Shown: positions 19,772 through 29,270 of the stretch, piece by piece
Numbering within the stretch: the stretch's first letter is position 1
Layout: each line of letters starts with the position of its first letter
Assembly: GCA_022843825.1 (NCBI GenBank)
Contig: JALHMX010000005.1
Span: 62,001-126,000 of the forward strand
DNA from: Pseudobdellovibrionaceae bacterium
GTDB taxonomy: Bacteria; Bdellovibrionota; Bdellovibrionia; Bdellovibrionales; Bdellovibrionaceae
Reading direction: 5' to 3'
Length of the DNA stretch: 64,000 nt
Position numbers and translations under genes: made by a program
Notes under the pieces: model-generated
What the model was told of the DNA's origin: nothing
Databases searched by the model: none
The model's input: only the letters and a program-made list of their open reading frames with translations

Positions 19772-19825
19772 CTCTAGCGCAAAACTTGACTTACATAATC
19801 CCATTTAAAAGTTAAACTAAAAATA

Positions 19826-20527
19826 ATGAACCTTCTATCACTGATATGTTTATTATCGTTTACTCTCTCTGTGGTCAGTCCGCTGGTCGCCCAGGGTAAG
19901 ATCCATGTGCTTATTGATCCAGGTCATGGCGGGCAGGATAAAGGCGCGACCATTCTTCACAATTCAACTCAGCTTATTAAGGAATCCGATTTAACGCTGT
20001 CCCTCAGCCAAAAGATTCTCAATTTGATACAAAGTCAATACAGTCATGTTATTGATGCTGAGGTTACACGGACTGGCAACCAGTACGTCTCGCTACCTGA
20101 ACGCGTAAAGAGGGCTCAGTCATCTCAGCTCGACTTATACATCAGTCTTCATTACAACACCGCACCTTCAAACAATTTATCCGGAACTGAAATCTACTTT
20201 CCTCAAGAAAATAAAATTCAAGAGAGCTTACCTGTGCTCGAAGCTATTAAACAGGATGTTATAGAAACTGGGCGCATCAAGAAAAGCCTGCAGTTCTCTC
20301 AGCTTCTAAGCCCTGAATGGAAACTGACACAACTTAAAATTCGCCGTGCTCCTTTTTATATACTCGATAAATCACCCGTGCCGTCGATTCTTATTGAAGT
20401 TGGCTATCTGTCGAATCCTCAGGAACAGAAAAAGCTGCTCAAGCATCAAAATCAAGACCTTGTCGCTGAATCTATTGTTAAAGCGTTACTCAATTTTAAA
20501 GAAAATCGTGACAACCAGCTGAATTGA
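19826..20527 (+). CDS. N-acetylmuramoyl-L-alanine amidase (Amidase_3)
   Basis: IHVLIDPGHGGQDKGA, DLYISLHYN, ILIEVGYLSNPQEQKKL. Confidence 0.9.
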   Translation: MNLLSLICLLSFTLSVVSPLVAQGKIHVLIDPGHGGQDKGATILHNSTQLIKESDLTLSLSQKILNLIQSQYSHVIDAEVTRTGNQYVSLPERVKRAQSSQLDLYISLHYNTAPSNNLSGTEIYFPQENKIQESLPVLEAIKQDVIETGRIKKSLQFSQLLSPEWKLTQLKIRRAPFYILDKSPVPSILIEVGYLSNPQEQKKLLKHQNQDLVAESIVKALLNFKENRDNQLN

Positions 20528-20565
20528 TTAGATATATATTTGTATCAACAAAAGGCAGGTTCACT

Positions 20566-21309
20566 ATGTCAAAAATAATTAAGCGTGCAGAAGGTCGTTT
20601 GCAGAACCAGCTTAGAAAAATTAATATTACACCTCAGGTTTCTGAATACGCCGAAGGCTCGGCCTTAATTGAATTTGGAAAAACCAAAGTTCTATGCACG
20701 GCTACATTTGAATCTAAAGCGCCTTCATGGCTTATTGGTACAGGCAGCGGCTGGGTCACCGCAGAGTACGGCATGTTGCCCCGCTCGACGCACACCCGGA
20801 TCAAAAGAGATAAAGCCTTAACAGGCGGACGCACCCAGGAAATATCGCGACTGATCGGCAGAAGTCTACGCTCAGCTGTGGATTTAACAGTCCTTAACGA
20901 AAAACAAATCATCGTTGATTGCGATGTGATTACGGCAGATGGGGGCACTCGAACAGCTGCCGTCACCGGAGGATTTATTGCCTTGGCGCTCGCTCTAAAA
21001 AAACTTCAAGGTCTAAATGAAATTAAAGCTTTGGGTTTAAAACATTATGTATCGGCTATTTCTGTGGGGCTATGGGAGTCAGTTCCACTTATTGATTTGG
21101 ATTACGAAGAAGACTCAGAGATTGGCACCGATATGAATTTTGTAATGAACAATAAAAATGAGTTTATCGAAGTGCAGGGCACAGCGGAAGAAGGAACTTT
21201 TAGTCGAGCGCAACTTTTTAGTATGATGGAAATAGCTGAAGGTGGTTGCAAAGAGTTATTTGTAAATCAAGAAAAAATTATCGGATCTTTTTTTCCGCTC
21301 AATTTATAA
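20566..21309 (+). CDS. rph: Ribonuclease PH
   Basis: GSGWVTAEYGMLPRSTHTRIKRD, GGRTQEISRLIGRSLRSAVDL, DCDVITADGGTRTAAVTGG; start refined to ATG 20566. Confidence 0.95.
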   Translation: MSKIIKRAEGRLQNQLRKINITPQVSEYAEGSALIEFGKTKVLCTATFESKAPSWLIGTGSGWVTAEYGMLPRSTHTRIKRDKALTGGRTQEISRLIGRSLRSAVDLTVLNEKQIIVDCDVITADGGTRTAAVTGGFIALALALKKLQGLNEIKALGLKHYVSAISVGLWESVPLIDLDYEEDSEIGTDMNFVMNNKNEFIEVQGTAEEGTFSRAQLFSMMEIAEGGCKELFVNQEKIIGSFFPLNL

Positions 21310-21323
21310 TTTAAAGGAACACC

Positions 21324-21917
21324 ATGGAATTATGGATCGCCACAGGTAACAAAGGAAAACTTGAAGAGTACACGCTAGCTTTAAAAAGTTTGCCTGATCT
21401 TAAATTATTTTCCCAGGCTGATCTTAAAAGCTTTACTCCTCGTCCAGAAGATGGACAAACATTCTTAGACAATGCCCGCATCAAAGCGCGCTCTGTTAAA
21501 TCTTTAAAACCGGAAGCTTGGGTTTTAGGTGAAGACGCTGGCTTAGAAGTCGAAGGCCTAGGAAATTTACCCGGCGTGCATTCTGCACGCTATGCGGGCC
21601 CACATGCTCGTGATTCTGAAAATGTCGCTAAACTTTTGAAAATGATGCAAATTCGGAATATTTCACCACGTACAGCCCATTTTAAATGTGTCAGCGTGGT
21701 TTTAACTCCACAAGGTGACGAGTGGATTTTTGAAGGAAAGCTTTCTGGAAAAATTGGATCAAAACCTGTCGGCCTGATGGGCTTCGGCTACGACCCTATC
21801 TTTATACCTGACGGCGAAGAAAAAACTTTAGCAGAACTAGGACCCGGTTACAAAATCCAAAAATCCCACCGCGCCCAAGCTCTTTCGCAATTTTTAGCGA
21901 AGCTAAAAGAATTGTAA
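21324..21917 (+). CDS. rdgB: XTP/dITP diphosphatase (Ham1/RdgB)
   Basis: ATGNKGKLEEY, EDAGLEVEGLGNLPGVHSARYAG, GFGYDPIF. Confidence 0.93.
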   Translation: MELWIATGNKGKLEEYTLALKSLPDLKLFSQADLKSFTPRPEDGQTFLDNARIKARSVKSLKPEAWVLGEDAGLEVEGLGNLPGVHSARYAGPHARDSENVAKLLKMMQIRNISPRTAHFKCVSVVLTPQGDEWIFEGKLSGKIGSKPVGLMGFGYDPIFIPDGEEKTLAELGPGYKIQKSHRAQALSQFLAKLKEL

Positions 21918-21926
21918 AATTTAAAA

Positions 21927-22253
21927 CTAAGCCTTTTCTTTAATTAAAGCTTCGATATTTTCTTTAGGATGATTCCCCACCAATTCGCCCACTTTGCTTC
22001 CACCTTTAAATAAAAGCATGGCCGGAATTCCGCGAATACCAAATTGACTTGGAGTTTGTTGGTTTTCATCAACATTCATTTTTACAATTTTTACTTGGCT
22101 TCCCATTTCCTGCGCAATTTCTTCTAGCTTTGGTCCTAAAGCACGGCAAGGACCACACCACTCTGCCCAAAAGTCCACAAGTACTAATTGATTCGACTTT
22201 AAAACATCTGTTTCAAATGATGCATCTGTTACTGGTTTTGTGTATTGTCCCAT
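21927..22253 (-). CDS. trxA: Thioredoxin
   Basis: VDFWAEWCGPCRALGPKLEEIA; FGIRGIPAMLLFK. Confidence 0.95.
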   Translation of the reverse strand: MGQYTKPVTDASFETDVLKSNQLVLVDFWAEWCGPCRALGPKLEEIAQEMGSQVKIVKMNVDENQQTPSQFGIRGIPAMLLFKGGSKVGELVGNHPKENIEALIKEKA

Positions 22254-22255
22254 AC

Positions 22256-23041
22256 TTACTGCTCCTTTTTCTTGAAAAGCTCACTTACAAATTCTTTTCG
22301 GCTGGCATCTAAATCACTGACATGATCGTCATCTGTAATTCCCCAGGTTTGACGATTTTCTTTATTCTCTTTTCTAGTTTCGCGCATACTCAAGCTTTTT
22401 TTCAAGTCGACATCGATTTTATCGATTTGCTGATTATATGCTTCAATCTTAGCACTCTGGCTACCCGCTAAAGTTTGGATTTCTTGTGCTATTCTTTCAT
22501 TCAATCTTTTCAAAGTTGCCGCTTCCGATTCATTAATCTCAGTATCCCAAGCCTGTACTCTTGTCATTTCCTGTTCAACCGTCGTGCCAAACTGGATCAA
22601 AAAGGCTTGTTCCTCCGCTCTGAACACCGGATCCTCATTAATCATTTTGTAGAGCTTATCCTTCATTGGCGCTTTATCAATTGGCTCTAAATTAAGGATA
22701 TTAACGGCTATTCTAAGGGCGCTGGCAGGATCTTCCAGTATGACATCAGACCTCATTTTAACAAGCTGATCAGCCTGAGGAACTGTGCCCGTATCAAAAA
22801 TTAAAACGCACTTACCTTGAAATCGCAGCATATCTTTTAACTTGCGCCCTACATTTCCAGTCGACAAACGAGTGCTGGTGCCCCGAGCAACTACAATGTC
22901 TGGATTAAATGACAACATGCGCTCAGACAGGTTGTACTCGTTTTGTAACGATTCTGTAATATATCCCACTTTTCTTAATGTATTTTCTAAGTGAGCACTA
23001 AACTGAATGTTATCGAAAACAAGTAATATTCTATCCATCAA
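22256..23041 (-). CDS. Receiver-like domain protein lacking the phosphoacceptor, with C-terminal coiled coil
   Basis: MDRILLVFDNIQFSAHLENTLRKVGYITESLQNEYNLSERMLSFNPDIVVARGTST has receiver-like architecture; no Asp at the usual acceptor position. Confidence 0.5.
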   Translation of the reverse strand: MMDRILLVFDNIQFSAHLENTLRKVGYITESLQNEYNLSERMLSFNPDIVVARGTSTRLSTGNVGRKLKDMLRFQGKCVLIFDTGTVPQADQLVKMRSDVILEDPASALRIAVNILNLEPIDKAPMKDKLYKMINEDPVFRAEEQAFLIQFGTTVEQEMTRVQAWDTEINESEAATLKRLNERIAQEIQTLAGSQSAKIEAYNQQIDKIDVDLKKSLSMRETRKENKENRQTWGITDDDHVSDLDASRKEFVSELFKKKEQ

Positions 23042-23095
23042 ACTATTCTAAAAGTCCTCCATGACCAACGCAAAGAAATAATGTAAATTGATTTT

Positions 23096-24193
23096 ATGTG
23101 GCGATCACGAAGGATCATTATTTATCTTTTATCAGAAATGATACCGGCATTTTTGCTAGGAATTGTAATCTTTATTTCGATCCTTTTGATGTTTCAAGCT
23201 CTTCGTCTAACTGAATTCGTCCTGGTTCATGGTATAAATATCATGATCCTCTTCGATATTATTGGTTATATGAGTATTTCATTTCTGCCTATTCTACTAC
23301 CCATGAGTCTGCTATTTGCTATTTTAATGACCTACAACAGAATGTCACAAGAGTCAGAGATTATTGCGATGAAAAGCTCTGGTATCTCCGGCTGGCATTT
23401 ACTAACACCTTCCTTACTATTGGCAGGCATGGTGTTTGTCTTCTCAGCTCAAACCGCTTTTTTTATGGCACCATGGGGGAATCGGCAATTTGAAGTTCTT
23501 ATTACTCAACTCAGTAATACAAAGGCCGCGGCCTCTATCAAAGAAGGAACTTTTTCTGAAGGTTTTTTTGATATGGTGGTCTATGCTAACAAAGTGAATA
23601 GCTCTACGGGGCAGATTGAAAATTTATTTATATACGATGAAAAAGAATCTTCATCGCCAATCACAATAATCGCGCCTCGGGGAGAATTGGTACCAGATAC
23701 AGATTATCCCGGGCATAGCATCCTGTTGCGCTTATTTGATGGGGAAATTCATCGGGGCGGAAAAGGTCACACTATTATCAATTTCAACGCCTATGACGTG
23801 CGTTTAAATGATCCCATACGTATTGAAGAGCGGGCGAAATCCCCTCCATCCTTATCCCTTAACGAACTCCGTGAACGCATTAATGATCCTCAAATAGTCG
23901 ATAAAGATAAAAAAACTTTCTATATCGAGTATCATAAACGTTTAGCCTTAAGCTTTGCCTGTTTTGTATTTGCCTTAGTGGGCGTGGCTTTCGGGATTCA
24001 AAATGATCGACGTGGAGGAAAATCTTCAGGTTTTATTTTAGCCGTCGGCTTTATTATATTGTATTGGATTCTGTATTTGACGTTTGAAGGTTTCGCCCGC
24101 AATGGCCACATACATGTGACAATTGCTGCCTGGAGCACCAACTTTATATTCCTTGTACTTGCAACATTAAATCTAAGAAAAAAACTTAACTAG
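23096..24193 (+). CDS. LptF/LptG-family permease
   Basis: YxLSEMIPAFLLGIVIFISILLMFQALRL...MAPWGNRQFEVL...EGTFSEGFFDMVVYANKV...EYHKRLALSFACFVFALVGVAFGIQ. Confidence 0.88.
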   Translation: MWRSRRIIIYLLSEMIPAFLLGIVIFISILLMFQALRLTEFVLVHGINIMILFDIIGYMSISFLPILLPMSLLFAILMTYNRMSQESEIIAMKSSGISGWHLLTPSLLLAGMVFVFSAQTAFFMAPWGNRQFEVLITQLSNTKAAASIKEGTFSEGFFDMVVYANKVNSSTGQIENLFIYDEKESSSPITIIAPRGELVPDTDYPGHSILLRLFDGEIHRGGKGHTIINFNAYDVRLNDPIRIEERAKSPPSLSLNELRERINDPQIVDKDKKTFYIEYHKRLALSFACFVFALVGVAFGIQNDRRGGKSSGFILAVGFIILYWILYLTFEGFARNGHIHVTIAAWSTNFIFLVLATLNLRKKLN

Positions 24194-24401
24194 TCATAGA
24201 AACGTGCTTTTGAATTTTGTGATTTATTTTTAAAAGATAATGAAATTCTGATGAAGAAAAAAACGAGACGACGCAGTAGCATCCTTACCACCATGGTCAT
24301 CCTTGACCACATCGCCCCTCCCTTATATACATTTAAGAATATTTAAGCTCATTTTTCAAAGGCTTTTTTAAGATTTTTTCATTTTTTATTATGTTCAGGA
24401 C

Positions 24402-24464
24402 TATAATATGGGCAACCACTAGCCGTAGGGCCATGTTATTTCTCCAGCAACTACTGGAGCTAAC
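24402..24464 (+). ncRNA. Candidate small structured RNA with perfect -10 box
   Basis: TATAAT at 24402-24407, then GGGCAACCACTAGCC, and nested GTTA...CTCCAG-CAACTA-CTGGAG-C-TAAC ending at 24464. Speculative. Confidence 0.3.
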
Positions 24465-24466
24465 TT

Positions 24467-25297
24467 CTATATTTGCATCCCCCCAGACCATGATTCAGCC
24501 TTCCAAAAGTCGTATAATGTAACGCAGTTTTGAATAACCGCAGCTCCATCGTGAATCAATTTTAGGTTCCCACTAAACTCTACAAGCAATGGATGCGAAG
24601 GAATTGTGGCCACAGGACGTCCATTCTGTAAAGCATGGTGCACGGTTAACAACGTTCCTGATTTCAATCCTGCCTGCGTAACTAAACATACTTTTCCCAA
24701 AGCGGCGATCAATCGATTTCGAAAATAAAAAAATGATTTGTGAATTTTTTGATCCGTTTCAAATTCTGTCATAACAGCGCCTCCATTTTCTGTAATCGGC
24801 GCCACCAAAGACCTAAATTCAGTTGGATATATACAAGATAAACCCGATGGCAAAATGGCAATCGTCGGCTTTTGTGCTCTTAAAGACACCGAATGAGCTC
24901 GTATATCTACCCCTCTTGCGCCACCGCTCACTATCCCGACATTCTCAAGCTTAAGAAAATGAAGCAACTGTGTATCCATCCATCGAGCTGTCAGGTCATG
25001 ACATTCACGCGAGCCAACCACAGACATAAATTCAACGCTGCTCCAAACTGGATGCCCCAAAAATTCGATAAACAAAGGTGGCTCTATCATTTTATAAAAA
25101 TCCATAGGATAATGAGACTCACCAGGATAGGTATAACGAATACCCTGTTTTTCAATTTGCTTGAGGTAACTTTCAGACTGCAACAGTTCTGATTTAGAAA
25201 AAATCGCTGCTTCCGGAGGATTAAGTCGATTTTCCGAGTTACGGTATTTATTTCTTCTTTGTAATGCTTTAAATAGAATTGCTGGGTTCATACCCAA
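24467..25297 (-). CDS. dprA: DNA processing protein DprA/Smf
   Basis: SVVGSRE, GIVSGGARGVDIRAHSVSL, ILPSGLSCIYP, FYFRNRLIAALGKVCLVTQAGLKSGTLLTVHHAL. Confidence 0.9.
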   Translation of the reverse strand: MGMNPAILFKALQRRNKYRNSENRLNPPEAAIFSKSELLQSESYLKQIEKQGIRYTYPGESHYPMDFYKMIEPPLFIEFLGHPVWSSVEFMSVVGSRECHDLTARWMDTQLLHFLKLENVGIVSGGARGVDIRAHSVSLRAQKPTIAILPSGLSCIYPTEFRSLVAPITENGGAVMTEFETDQKIHKSFFYFRNRLIAALGKVCLVTQAGLKSGTLLTVHHALQNGRPVATIPSHPLLVEFSGNLKLIHDGAAVIQNCVTLYDFWKAESWSGGMQI

Positions 25298-25330
25298 TCG
25301 TGTTACAATAGTCGTTCCAAAAAATGGAGA

Positions 25331-26806
25331 TTATTCGACCAGACGATCACCGTGATTTATTTGATCTTTGACTTGAGTTACGACAGCTATAGCCATAGTT
25401 CCTGTGCGTTGAATTATCTTAAGTTGTCCTACTACTTTTCCTTGAGCATCTGAATAAATGTTTAAACGTCCACCCACTTCCGCATTGACCCCATCAACAT
25501 TGACAATAAGATACTGATTACCGGAAAAAACCTCTTGCGAAAGAAACTCAAAGCCGTCCACGATGCGTGCTCCCGTTTTAAAGGTTTCCGTTGGGACACT
25601 TGCCGACGCCAGCTTATCTTCCGAAATAATTAACGTTTTAGTATCCATTAACTGATTACAATTGCTCACGCGCATTTGATTTTTCTCGTCGATAATAACT
25701 GAACCAATTTTTTTGTATTTATGCGTATTCTTAAGACGATTTCGATCATCCACAAGTTTTTCTACTATTAGAAATCGACCAACTCCTACATTAATATTCT
25801 TTTTTACCACAATGGGTACAAACTGGTTGTCTTTACATAGCAAGTTCTGAACTTGATCCGCTGGCACCACAAAATCTGACTGCAACTCCGTCGATGAAAG
25901 AGTGTAGGGATTGGTAAAATTTTCTGGCTCATTGTACTGCAGATCTCGTATATCAATCTGCGTCGTATTCTTTTCCTCAGAAAAATATTTTGAACTATAC
26001 GTTTCCGGTAGGCTTTCAGGAATAGGCACAGGATAGCTTCGGTTTTTCTGCGGACTTGCTATTAAAGAGCGATTGCCAAATTCTGTATTCTGCGAAGGCT
26101 CTTGAGGTCCCGCATCGGCTCCTGCCGATTGTTGCGAGGAAAGACTTAATGTCGGCGCATTCTGTCCATCTCCTGAGTAAAAATATATTTTCATTCCAGG
26201 ATAGATTTGATGAGGGTTGAAAATGCTGTCCCGATTTAGAGCCCATATTTTTGGCCAAAATTTACTATCGCCGAATAATGTTCTACTGATTGTATATAAA
26301 TTATCCATTTTCTGAACGACGTAAATATTTTCCCTTTGCCCAGCCGTGGCTTTACCCCACTGCTCTGCGGATGTAGGTGTCTGATCATACCTTAAATACT
26401 GCTGATACAACTTGTTTTCGGTTTGATAATCTGGTTCATCCGAGAATCGCGTTCTTCGGTTGACTTGCGACTGTCTTTTTTTAGTTATTGCGTTCCTGCT
26501 TTTGTTTGTCGTCGTTTTAGTCTTTGATGAAACTTGTTTTTCTACTTCAGTTTGTACTTCCATGTCACTTGATTGAACTGCCGGCAACTGACTATCAAGG
26601 ACTCCTCGAATATCATCTAAAATAATTTCGTCTCCATCTTTAATATTTTCACGATTTACCGGCAAAGGATCCAAAGGATCTGGATCAACCACAAAAGAAC
26701 TGCTGTCTTTGTTGTTATCATCAATAATGACATCGCTGTAATCCTGAGCGTGCACACTCAAAACAATCGAAGCAGTGGCAACAGCACAGAATAACTTAAG
26801 CCTCAT
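25331..26806 (-). CDS. Exported LysM-domain protein
   Basis: Signal peptide; YVVQKMDNLYTISRTLFGDSKFWPKIWALNRDSIFNPHQIYPGMKIYF is a LysM motif. Confidence 0.8.
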   Translation of the reverse strand: MRLKLFCAVATASIVLSVHAQDYSDVIIDDNNKDSSSFVVDPDPLDPLPVNRENIKDGDEIILDDIRGVLDSQLPAVQSSDMEVQTEVEKQVSSKTKTTTNKSRNAITKKRQSQVNRRTRFSDEPDYQTENKLYQQYLRYDQTPTSAEQWGKATAGQRENIYVVQKMDNLYTISRTLFGDSKFWPKIWALNRDSIFNPHQIYPGMKIYFYSGDGQNAPTLSLSSQQSAGADAGPQEPSQNTEFGNRSLIASPQKNRSYPVPIPESLPETYSSKYFSEEKNTTQIDIRDLQYNEPENFTNPYTLSSTELQSDFVVPADQVQNLLCKDNQFVPIVVKKNINVGVGRFLIVEKLVDDRNRLKNTHKYKKIGSVIIDEKNQMRVSNCNQLMDTKTLIISEDKLASASVPTETFKTGARIVDGFEFLSQEVFSGNQYLIVNVDGVNAEVGGRLNIYSDAQGKVVGQLKIIQRTGTMAIAVVTQVKDQINHGDRLVE

Positions 26807-26811
26807 TTATT

Positions 26812-27360
26812 TTACCTTTTTACAGCTGGTTTCGAAGTCGCTTTGGATGCGGGTGTCGGAGTGGCCTTTGAAGTCATATTTTTCCGAACAATAGGTCGCA
26901 TAGTCGAAATTCGCTTTTGATTGTACGCTGCTTGTTCTGACAAGCCCATTTCTTTATACAAAGATGCCTTGTCAGCCAGCGCTATCTTAGCTTGGGGTGT
27001 TTTTGAATAATACTTCAAAATAAAGTTGTACCTTTTAATTGCCAAAATATAATTTTTTTCAGTACGACTCTGACGAGCCAAAGTTAATGCTTTCGTAGCT
27101 GAAGCTAAAACTTTAGGATTGCCGACCTTAGATGCTTTTGCACGAGAACCCGCTGGAGGCTTTCCTGCTAACTGTTCATACAGCTGTTGTGATTGAATCG
27201 CTGATTTTGGAGACAATGAAGTGGGCTTTTTTAACTTTTCAGGAACTGCGGCCATAGCCAAGGGACAGGCGAATACAACGGCCATAAATAATTTATTTTT
27301 CATAAAGCCTCCATGCTTTGGTTCATATCTTATTACACTGAATCTTTGAGGTTTTTTCAA
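26812..27360 (-). CDS. Exported TPR-like hypothetical protein
   Basis: Signal peptide; TLARQSRTEKNYILAIKRYNFILKYYSKTPQAKIALADKASLYKEMG is TPR-like. Confidence 0.55.
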   Translation of the reverse strand: MKKPQRFSVIRYEPKHGGFMKNKLFMAVVFACPLAMAAVPEKLKKPTSLSPKSAIQSQQLYEQLAGKPPAGSRAKASKVGNPKVLASATKALTLARQSRTEKNYILAIKRYNFILKYYSKTPQAKIALADKASLYKEMGLSEQAAYNQKRISTMRPIVRKNMTSKATPTPASKATSKPAVKR

Positions 27361-27630
27361 CCAAACCTGTATAGGTTTTCCACATAAATTGTTTATAAGC
27401 CCTCATTCTAGACGTAAGACCCGTTTATATTCAGGCTTTTAGCGATTTGATACAAAATTAATCATATATAACTATTTGTTTTCTATGCATATTTTTTAAT
27501 TGTTCCCTTTTTCTTAAATGAATTGTGTCAGGTTATGACAGAAATATCTAGCCATAAAGACTGATACAACTGCTTTTGGCCTCCACAGGAGTATTCATAG
27601 CAATGGCACACTTATTTTGCACAGGCGTAG

Positions 27631-28530
27631 ATGATCTTACTTCTCTTCGGATTTATAGGCGTAACTGTTTTGTATATGATTCGATTTTCGGTTATCGGCG
27701 AACTCACTCCGATAAGCCTATTTTTGCATCATAAATGTCTGTCCTACATGCCAGCTGAATCTCTGTACATTAATTCCTTATCTGCTCTGGTTTGCGGAAA
27801 AAACTTCGACTTACTTCAAGATTCATATCTCTATACATCAACAGGTCTAATACATCTTTTTGTAGTTTCAGGTTCTCATCTCATTGTCTTAAAAAAAATT
27901 ATAGATCAAATTTCTAAGTTATTTTTAAAAAAAGAATTTTATATAATTACGATTCTTTTGCTTTTAGTTTACTGTGCCGTTTGCCAGTTTAACGCTCCTG
28001 TTGTTCGAAGTTTTTGCTTTCTGAGCTTGTCAACATTACTGACAAAGATCCACCGAAAGTGGAGTCCTGATTATATATTATTCTTAGCTGGGTTCCTGGC
28101 ACTATCTTTAAAACCTGAATGGCTTTCTTCTTTAAGTTTGCAAATGAGTTGGCTGGCTTCTTTAGTGCTATTAATTTATCAACAAAAACTGCAAAATCAT
28201 CCGCTTATAGTTCGACAAACAATATTCTATTTTATATTTTCGTTTTGTTTCCGCATTTTAGGATTTCCCGCCTTCAGCATCACCATTCTGTGTGTGCTTA
28301 TGACGCCAATTCTTGAGTACATTTTATTTCCGTTGGCATTGCTAACAACATTGCTTCATGTAATAGAGCCTATCTTTGCTTTTGTTATATCAACATTGAA
28401 TTATATTTTATCGCTACTCAGCTACAGCTCGACGCCATCTGAACATGATATGGAGTCCGTTAAGTATCTTAACTGGGTCACGATTTTCAGTTGCCACTAT
28501 CTGTTGTTTTTTAAAAAAGAGAAAACTTAA
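27631..28530 (+). CDS. ComEC/Rec2 competence-domain membrane protein (N-terminal half of a split ComEC)
   Basis: TGLIHLFVVSGSHLIVLKKIID competence-domain signature; polytopic membrane protein. Confidence 0.8.
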   Translation: MILLLFGFIGVTVLYMIRFSVIGELTPISLFLHHKCLSYMPAESLYINSLSALVCGKNFDLLQDSYLYTSTGLIHLFVVSGSHLIVLKKIIDQISKLFLKKEFYIITILLLLVYCAVCQFNAPVVRSFCFLSLSTLLTKIHRKWSPDYILFLAGFLALSLKPEWLSSLSLQMSWLASLVLLIYQQKLQNHPLIVRQTIFYFIFSFCFRILGFPAFSITILCVLMTPILEYILFPLALLTTLLHVIEPIFAFVISTLNYILSLLSYSSTPSEHDMESVKYLNWVTIFSCHYLLFFKKEKT

Positions 28531-29270
28531 TGTCTTATCCTACTTATATTTTTATTGTTTGTTTTCTAAAAATAAATATTGCCGTCGCGCCTGTGTATAA
28601 AAATTATTTTATAGTGCGCAATGTGGGACAGGGTCAGTGGACTACCTATGTCACTTACGATAGTTGTTTACATTTTGATTTCGGAGGTGAGTTTTTTATG
28701 TCAAAATACTTAAACTCTAAATTTAGAAAGCAATGTGGCTATAAAACAAATGTTCTTTTTTTGACACATGCTGATTGGGATCACTATTCATTCCTTCCCC
28801 TTATTCTAAGAAGTTCTAAAAAAGTCTGCTGGGGTTATCGATCTATTGATGCTCTGAAACCCGATTTAGAAAATCTAAATATCCCCTTCTGTAGCAAACA
28901 AGAGCTCTTCAATCAAGGGCGAGCAAAAATACTATTTTATAGCCCACAAGAAAAAAATAAAAATACACGATCAATCGTCTTGCTGTTTCAAAGTTTTTTA
29001 ATTCCAGGAGACTCACCCATCCAAATGGAAAAAAAATGGATAGACCGACTATCTGCTGAGCAAACCAAGTATTTAATTTTAGGACATCACGGAAGTCGAA
29101 GCAGCACGGGGAACAAGCTTTTAAGTCACTTAAAAAAAATGGACCTAGCCATTGTCAGCGCTAGATCCAAAAAATATAATCATCCTCATCCGGCGACAGT
29201 CTCAAGGCTTAAAAGGTCGCGAATTCCTTTACTTAAAACTGAAGACTGGGGTGATATAACTATCTACTAA
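28530..29270 (+). CDS. ComEC-type metallo-beta-lactamase domain protein (C-terminal half of a split ComEC)
   Basis: VRNVGQGQWTTY...LHFDFGG...FLTHADWDHYSFLPLI...YLILGHHGSRSSTGNKLL...SARSKKYNHPHPATVSRL. Confidence 0.85.
   Translation: MSYPTYIFIVCFLKINIAVAPVYKNYFIVRNVGQGQWTTYVTYDSCLHFDFGGEFFMSKYLNSKFRKQCGYKTNVLFLTHADWDHYSFLPLILRSSKKVCWGYRSIDALKPDLENLNIPFCSKQELFNQGRAKILFYSPQEKNKNTRSIVLLFQSFLIPGDSPIQMEKKWIDRLSAEQTKYLILGHHGSRSSTGNKLLSHLKKMDLAIVSARSKKYNHPHPATVSRLKRSRIPLLKTEDWGDITIY

Noticed and set aside
27603-27734. 43-codon ORF (ATGGCACACTTATTT...) with AGGAG upstream overlapping the comEC start in another frame
   Set aside because: Could be a leader ORF or chance; the peptide is not protein-like and there is no independent evidence.
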